Part shown: piece by piece, positions 51,057 through 60,000 of the stretch | How the letters are laid out: each line of letters starts with the position of its first letter | Position numbering within the stretch: the stretch's first letter is position 1 | Assembly (NCBI GenBank): GCA_907165275.2 | Contig: OU015650.1 | Location: forward strand, 12,740,001 to 12,804,000 | Length of the DNA stretch: 64,000 nt | Direction of reading: 5' to 3' | Origin: Zygaena filipendulae | Taxonomy: Eukaryota; Arthropoda; Insecta; Lepidoptera; Zygaenidae | Translations under genes and position numbers: made by a program | The notes under the pieces: generated by a model | Database searches by the model: none | What the model was told of the DNA's origin: nothing | The model's input: the letters and a program-made list of their open reading frames with translations, nothing else

Positions 51057-54000
51057 GGCGGCGTGTCGGCGCTCACGTGCGGCGGCACCACCACCGGCTC
51101 GCCGCCGCCCCACACCGAGTACTGGCAGAACACGAAGTGCGACAGCGACGGCGGCAGCCCGGCCGCCTGCTTGATCGCCACGCGGATCGTCACCTGCGCA
51201 AGCGGGGGTAGTAAAGTAACTAGAGAGCATATTATAAGCATACGCCCTAACTTCCATTGTAACCGCACTTACTGGAACTTCCTAAAATATTTTTTTAGAA
51301 TAAGTTCAGTAGATTATTCCCTACATCAAACTTACAAAATATTTCCTTTTTAAAATACAAATATACTAAATATTTACCGCGGTTTCTCTATTGTTAATGT
51401 AGATTTTGTCAATATATTTTCTATCCCTCGGGGAGAGTAGATTTATTCTAGACGAAAGGTACCCTATGTGCTTTTCTATACTTCTAACAACGTGTATACC
51501 ATGTTTTTAATAATCCATTGAGTAGTTAAGGCGTGAAAGCGTAACAAACAAACAAATTGATATTCGCGTTTTCACTACATATTATGAAACAAAGTCCTCC
51601 GCCGCGTCTCTTTGTCTGTCTAATCGCGATAAACTCAAAAACTACCGAACGGAATTTAATGCAGTTTTCACCAATAGAGAGTTATTCCAGAGGTATAGTT
51701 TAGAATAGAATAGAATACACTTTATTGTACACCAAAATAATTTTACAGTGTGTTTACAGTAACTTATAACTAAGGGCATACAAAAGGCGGTCTTATCGCT
51801 TTACTAGCGATCTCTTCCAGACAACCTTTGGGTGGATAGGACAAATACAGAGAATTTATATATTGATTTGGTATAATATAGGTAGAACAGGAATCATAAA
51901 ATAATACAAAATAATAATACAAAATATACACATAGAACATGAATAAAAATACATAAAAAAGATATAATAAAAATACATAAAAAAGATATACAAAGATACG
52001 CGCATAGATATAAAATATACATACAGAAAAATACAACGTGTTAATGAATTAACTGAAAACTAGAAAGTAGTTTGCTCAGAATCCACTAGCGAATCGATCA
52101 CACTAGGTTTTAATATAGGTTATATTTTTTCATTTTTACTAGCCCATGTGTTAATTGTTTATAATACAATATTAGGCGCGTAAGCCGCCCGCAGTTAAAG
52201 AATTTGAACCGGTAGGCGCGGGCGTAGCGCTTGGAATTTCGTAGATAGGTCACCTCCAAACTAATGTTGAATAACTTTTAATGTATAAATGTTTTCGACA
52301 TATAATATATTTTAATCATATTATTGTTAATTTTTTTAAATGGGGTGTATCAGGTTTTCAGTGAATTCATTAACACGTTGTATATACGTACAATATAACC
52401 ATACTAACTTTATAAATGTGATAAAACACAGGTGCATACTATAAATGTTAATCTACAGCAAGTTACGATCCATAAGTGAGGTAGAAAGTCTTCACCAGGC
52501 CCTTGAAGATAGGTAATGATTTGGCCATTCGCACCTCTACAGGTAGCGAATTCCACAAACGGACTGCTTGTACAGAGAGTTTATCCTGGAATTACTCCGA
52601 ACGAACTCCGAAATTATCGCGGGTGAAACCGTGGAGGACAGCTAGTCTAATCTAGCATTAGTGTGGTGCGAGGCTCGCTACCTGCTGCGACGCCGGGTCG
52701 GCGGGCTCGTCGTCGTCGCGCGCGTCCGCCGACGTGTCGGACGCGGCCTCGCAGATGCGGTCCTGCGGGAACTGGCCCGCCACGCGGCTTATCTCCACCT
52801 GCGACGGCATTGCAACGGGTTGGTAATCTCGGACAAACCGTGAAAGTTAAAAGTGTAAACCCGTTCGTTGTACTGCGGCTCGTCCCCATGTAATCCCGTT
52901 CGTCTCCATGTAATCCCGTTCGTCCCCATTGTAATTCCGTCCCGTTCGTCCTCATGTAGTCCCGTTCATTCTGATGTAATCCGGTTCGTCCCCATGTAAT
53001 CCCGTTCGTCCTCATGTAATCCCGTTCGTCCCCATGTAATCCCGTTCGTCCTCATGTAATCCCGTTCGTCCCCACTAATTCCCCTACACCGGGGGAGAGA
53101 CAGACGCTTAAGAGCTTGAGCAGCGCATCACCTGCAGGCGGCCGGCGACCTCGCCCTGCTGGCTGATGATGGGCGTGTGGTAGTCGAGCGTCACGTCGTG
53201 GAACAGCGCCTCCAGGAAGATGTTGGCGACGCCGATCAGGTTATGGTTCTCTTGCGACTCGTAGAACGGATCCACCGTTTTCTCCTCCGGCTCCTGCTAT
53301 CGCAGTTATCATTATTACATACTACAAAATTTGTAGCTGTCTAAACATGATCAATTTGATATAACAATTCATTATTATAAATTACATAGCAGTTAATTAA
53401 TGGCTATTGTATCACTTCTAAGTTTTAAGAAATTATTTTGTAAAATGCTGTTAACTGTAATAAATAAATAAATTAATTAATTAATTAATCACAAAACCGC
53501 TATATCTCTGATTTTAATCGAAAAATGATAGCCCTTAAAGTTACTACCATATGTTATAATCAGTAATGTGCCGGATATCCGTATCCGTATCCGAATCCGT
53601 GGATCTTGACACCAGATATCCGTATTCGGATCCATGCCCGCGGATAGGTATACACTGTTAAGCATCCGGCAATCACCAATTGCAATGGCAGCGCTCACCT
53701 CCTGGTCGGCGCCGCGCGGCTGCCGGCGGCGCCACTCGTCGTACATGTCGCGCATGTCCACCAGCTTGTTGTCCAGCTTCTCCATGGACCACACCTGCGC
53801 GCCGCGGCCCGAGCGCCGCACCATTATCGCCGGCTCCGACACGAACGCGCCGCGCTGCACCCAGTACGAGTTTCAAGTAAATCACAACTTAAAAGGCATG
53901 TGTACATACGTATTTATTTCACTACTAGCTGTGCCCCGCGGTTTCACCCGCGGTAATTTTGGAGTTCCCGCGGGAATCCCGGGATAAAAAGTACCCTATG

Positions 54001-57000
54001 TCCTTCACGTGCATGCCAAATTTCATCCAAATCCGTTAAGCCGTTTTTGCGTGATTGAGTAAGAAACATCCAAACATTCGAACTTTCACATTTATAATAT
54101 TAGTAGGATTACAATACTGGCTAGCTGTTCTCTACTTAATTGCTGAGCCGGTTTCATACACGTTCATTTCAGAGTTCGCGCGGGAATTCCGGGATAAAAA
54201 GTATGTCCTAAGGCTTAAAACCGTATCTATAAACAAACAAACTCACATCGCAGTTTCCTTAGGGGGTAGAATAGGGATAGAAACCCTGATAGAAACAGAA
54301 CTGTCGACCAAATTGTGAGATGGTGGAAACTTGTTAGTTGTACCAGTTATTTGAAATTGAAAATGCCACCACTACCGAAAAACCACCAAATCTTCGCAAA
54401 ATAAAATTTAACCGACTTTCGTACGGATATTTTAATTTTCCTGTAAAAGAAAAAAAAAATGGATCGGATCGATGGTTTCTAAAACAAATTCACGAACAAA
54501 CAGAACCGTTCGTTTTTTGCTTTCAAGCGTGTTAAAATACCGTTCTCACCTTTCTATTGGGGCTGAGGTTCTGCGGCGGTATCTGCAGCGTGACGCTGAA
54601 GCGCGTGTTGCGGCGCATCTCCTCGGCGAGGAAGTTGGCCTCCTGCACCAGCGCGTTGGCGCGCAGGATGTCCGCCTTGAGCCGCCCCAGCGAGCGCTTG
54701 AAGTTGTCGTCGCGCTCCGCCGCCCAGCGCTCCACGCGCGCCGCCGTCGTTGGCGTGCACGCTGACATCTTGCCTGTAGGTAAATGAGTATAAGAATCAC
54801 ATCAGTTATTTGGTAGGGATACGGCTGCCCCGTATGAAAACCCAGTTTTTACTTTCATAGCGAGTCTCGTCAAATTGTAAAACACGTCTTATGCTGGGGC
54901 CACACTAACGGGAAATGCCGGTAATTATCGCGATAATGGACGTTTAACGTAGGTATGGCCACGACTTAACGCGATAATCGGACAACGACATTCACATTGC
55001 CTTTTCACGTTAGGCGATAGCTCAAGTGGCGGTACAAAAAGATTAACGCGAGAATTGATGCGTTGAAACGGTCACACTACTACACTAAAAATTAACGCAT
55101 TAATTATCGCGATGATAGGCATTGACGTTTCCCGTTAGTGTGGCTTGAGGGTTACTGAGTTTTTATATAAAGTAGTGTACCTACTATGCACAAGCTCTGT
55201 TTAATTTGGAACCAGGTGGTATGATAATGTTCAAAGATTGTTAATTATTATTACAGATATGATAATGCCCAGGCTGCCACAAGTAGGCATATAGGCTACA
55301 CGAATTTTCGAACCAACAAATATGACGACAATTCGATAAGTAACCTACAAAGGTTTTTTAACACCTTTAAAAAATATATAAAGTATAAAAACTGTATATT
55401 TACTGAAATAAGTAATTAAATGGCACTAGGTTTCTATATTAGGAGTATTCAACCAAAAGGATACGTCATTGACGGACAGGTCGACGGATGTTAAATGCGC
55501 GTACTGAACTAGTAAAAAAGTTTAATCTGCTCACCCAATTTCAACGGATCATAGGAGTACGGCGGGTACGGAGTGGACGGTGACAATATATTCCTCAACT
55601 GCTGGAACTGCCGCTCGTACTCTTGCCTCTGTTTTTCCAACGCCACTGGAATAAATAACAACATTGTAGTTCAATTTCCAACGAAAAAGGTAGTAGACAC
55701 TGTATTCAATAGAGTACTTGCATGAAATTTATAATAAGAAATTGTGTCAATATTTCAAAAATAGAGCCTTAGAAAAGCGTTATCGTGAAAGATTTACTAA
55801 AAAATTGTCAATAGTTTCTAAAATATTCAACTTTTAATTTTGTGAAACGGAACGTTGCAACGAAACACCAATCACAGCCAAGCTTGACACATGACGTCAC
55901 TTTTATTTTTTTAGGAAACATTTACCTCTTTCAGAGAAGGCAAAAGAAACTAAGTGCATACAGTCAACGCATATTTTCCATTTTCTGAAGTTTTTTACTT
56001 TAAAATGCATCGGTGAAATGCATTTCGATTCTTTACTGGAACTTTTGGAAGTAAATCGACACAGTTCAACCTTAATTTCGCTTTTGGATATTGAAGTTAT
56101 CTGTCTGTCAGTGTCACATGACCCTGTCAATACGACAGTGACATTTCTATCACAGATTAATAAGGCGTAATTTTGAACTAGTGACGTCATTCCGCGTTTC
56201 GGCGGTAAGGTCTAAAGTAGGAACTTTGAAACGCTCTATTTAATTAATTTATGCATATTTTTTTTTCTTTTTCTTGCTTTGTTTAAGTAGGCCAATATAT
56301 CTTTAAAATAGATTGAAAACAAAAAATTCATGCAAGAACCCTATTTGTGAGTGTTCAATAGATATAGATATGCGTATCGCACCGCACCTTGTTTGTCTTC
56401 CTCGTGCTGCCTCTCGAGGCGCGATATCGCCGTCTGTATGGGGTCGTTGCTGAGCTCGTTGAGCATGATCTCGTCGCGCGCGAAGTTGTAGTCGATCGGC
56501 TGCGCGGGCGTTTGGGGCTCAGAGGTCGCGGCTGGTGCGGTGAAACAAATAATATTATTATCTATTAGTAATTACAATTTAGAAAAACAATACAAAGAAA
56601 TAAGATATGTTAAGTTTCCTTCAAATACAAGTAAGTCGTACAGTATCAGTATTTAAATGAACGTACGTCAAATTATGCATTGTTTTAAATGTAGATATAA
56701 TGTTCCATAATATATAAATTATATTATGTTACATTAGCCGCTTTCCTTTATTTAACCCGTGTTTCATCCTTTTCAAAATTTTCAAAAACACCTTTCACAG
56801 TACTTGCGAAATCCTGCGTCAGCGTTTAATAGCTACCAGATTTTTATGTCGATTTCATGAAAATACTACAAAGTCTAATAAAGTCTACTCAGAAAAAAGT
56901 ACTAGACCTTTTTTTTGTTCCTTATCCTTTGAGACACATTAGGAGTACAAAGGAGTTAAGCACGTATAACCTGAATAAAATATGAAGTACTACTAAGTTC

Positions 57001-60000
57001 CATAGAATTACCCGTGCCTAACACAGATTATGAAGCCTTGTAGAGGATTTTTCATAAGCTAATCCTGACGTCAAATCTAGCACATTGAAGGCCCCTTCAC
57101 CTCATTTAATAAAACATTTGTTGAATTATATTCAAACCTAGTTTTTGGCTAGACAAGCAGTATATTGTGGCATTTAATAGGTACAATTATTAGGCATCTT
57201 TACACACTATTCTTTACGTAACTTCACTGAAATGATGCCAAATATGTATGCTGTCCAATAAATTATTTTTTAATCTTTTAGTCATGTACAGTCAGCAACA
57301 AAAATATGTAATTATTTTTTGACAGTCATTGAATCATATCGTCATAGTAATAAAGTTTAAAGACGACTTTATGCATTGACAAAAGTGTTTCGATATTGTT
57401 GATGTCTGTTCGTGTGTTTAGGCGTGACGGGACAGTTGTGACGGGACTCACTGGTGAGCTTGGGACAGTTGACGCGGAAGAAGTGGTGGTTGCCCCACAG
57501 TATCCGGTCGGCGTGGCCGAGCAGCACGCGGCCGGCGACGGGCGCGCCGTTGACGAAGCAGCGCGCGCCGTGCAGCGGCTCCATGTGCAGCCCGCCGCCC
57601 TCCACCCACAGCTGGCAGTGCTGCGGCTGGATGCCCAGCCCCGACAGCTGGATGTCCGCCGAGCTGGCCGCGCCCACCAGCGTCCTATCCTGTTATCACA
57701 GTACACATTCTGACATCGGCCCCCGTAATCATACAGAATCTATACTAATACTAATATTTAATACTAAAGTGGTGATGGCGAGACGTATGCTTGGTGATGA
57801 TTTCTTCTGTCCATAATTAATTATTTATAATAATATATGCTATTGTGCAGGTATTGAGTATATAATGCGAGATGTGATTAGGCAATTTTTCACTTGTACT
57901 GTAAATTGTGCGACGCTATGTGCTGTCTTGTTAGTCTAATTTGAATCTAAATGTGAAGACCTATAATTAGCCATTTGTTTTATGTAGAATAACATAGAAA
58001 TTTAAGTGTGCTGCTGGTCTTCCTAGTAAATAAATAAATAAATAAATACTATAAAGAGTAAAAGTTTTGTAAGTTTGTGAGTAGGGGGTAATCTTTAGAT
58101 CTACTGAACCGATTTTGAAAATTCTTTTACTTATAGGAAGCTACGGTGTCCTGAGTGACTTTTTATACCGAAATTTCCCACGAGATCTCCGAAGTTACTG
58201 CGGGAGAAACCATGGGCGACAGCTAGTATATAAATAATTTTATAAAGAAGCGACTCTCTCCGCCTCCTCTCACCAATTTCATGTCTCCTCATATACCCCG
58301 CGAAAATGACCTTGGTGAATTCCTAGGAAATTGACAATTATTCACTGACAGCTGATAGTCAGTCAGCTCGCTGTCAACCTCACGATACGCACACGCGCAC
58401 TACACGTGTACACGTGTACAAGCCGGCCGGTCCTTACTTGTGGGAAAGTATTTGAATCAGATCATTTGTATGGAGTGTCACCGGGCTGCGCCCATTCGTT
58501 ATCGCTATAGAAAACTATTCTACGTGACCAGTGACATGACGATACATCCCATTGTCAACGTTGATGACTTGGCTAAAGGGGTTTGTTTGTGTAAGCTTGA
58601 AATATGGAAGTTCTTTTTTGTGTAAACTTGAATATGATCCTGTTTAAAATAACAACCTGTATCTACATATTATCCTTAAAATCACGTATCCACTGCCGAT
58701 GTAACATAAAAGAAAACATTTTGGAATTTACATTGACAGCTTTATATTATTTTTATACGAATAACGGATATTTGATTAATTTTTTCAGATATATAAAGTA
58801 TTTTAAACACAGTTTCTCAAAAAACGAATCCCAAAGTTTTGTATCTTATTTTTTACTAACCTAATTTTAACATTACAAAGTCAGTGTAATTATTATTTAG
58901 AAGTTCAAATTACACAATTATTTTCAATTAGTTTGGAAAAAAAAATTCTGTTCATAATAAAAACGCCAATTAAAAAAGTTTCTAAAAGTTATGGATCGGA
59001 AAAAGGATCGCGGTAAAGGTCATTTGGCTGTGAAGTTGCGAAACGGATGGAGAGGAGTGTAAAAAGGTTTGAGGCAATAAACATCATCATGGATGAGAGA
59101 AATCCTAACTAGTAGAAATAAAAATGCAAATGTGAATTTGCCTTTTTGTTTGTTACGCTTTCACGCCTTAACTACTCAACGGATCCTCATAAAATTTTGT
59201 ATAAACGCTGTCGGGGGTAAAGAAAAAAACATAGGGTACCTGAAATTACCGTGTAATCGCGGGGAACAGCTGGCTAGTAAAACAAGTTCCAATTGGCTGT
59301 ACAGTACTAGTTGCTTTTTGCTTGAAAAAAAAAACGAAAAAATAAAGCACACAAAGATATTGTGAGCTGACCTTGAGATAATAGACGAGCAGTTCGTTGA
59401 GGGACGGGTCCGCGTTGAGGTTGACCAGGTAGTACTTGTTCTTCTCGACTTTGATGCCGCTCGCTTGCACGCTGATGCCCATCTTCTCCAGCGCGTGTTG
59501 CCGCTCGCTCTGCACTCGGCCTGCGCAACGGTTTGAATTACACTGTTACGTAACGAAGTGACACTTCCCGCCCCCTGTTAACTTCGTGCCTCATGCCCGT
59601 GCCCAGCTACAACGTAGTGACAAGCGTGACATGATAGCGGTGTAGGTAGTTGCTGCCACAGAACAGAAAATAAGAGATAGAAGGGACATCAACTGAGTTT
59701 AGTATGAAAACACATGAAAACCAGTGTCGCCGGGTGATTTTCGCATACAAATCATTCATTAATATGTTTTTACTTAGTCACTGTTTTCAAAATTCACAGT
59801 TTTGGGAATACTGTAGTAAATATACTTGGGATGGCAATAAAAGGCGTTTTGGGCAAGTGAGAGCATTTGCTCTTACTTCCTTTGCAACGATAGCGCGCCT
59901 GCCATGACTACATGTCATCTCTAGTTAATTTATTTGCTCAGTGGTTGCTGCTGTGTGTATGTTGAACAATAACAAATAAAGTTTGGAACACTCTCTCCGA

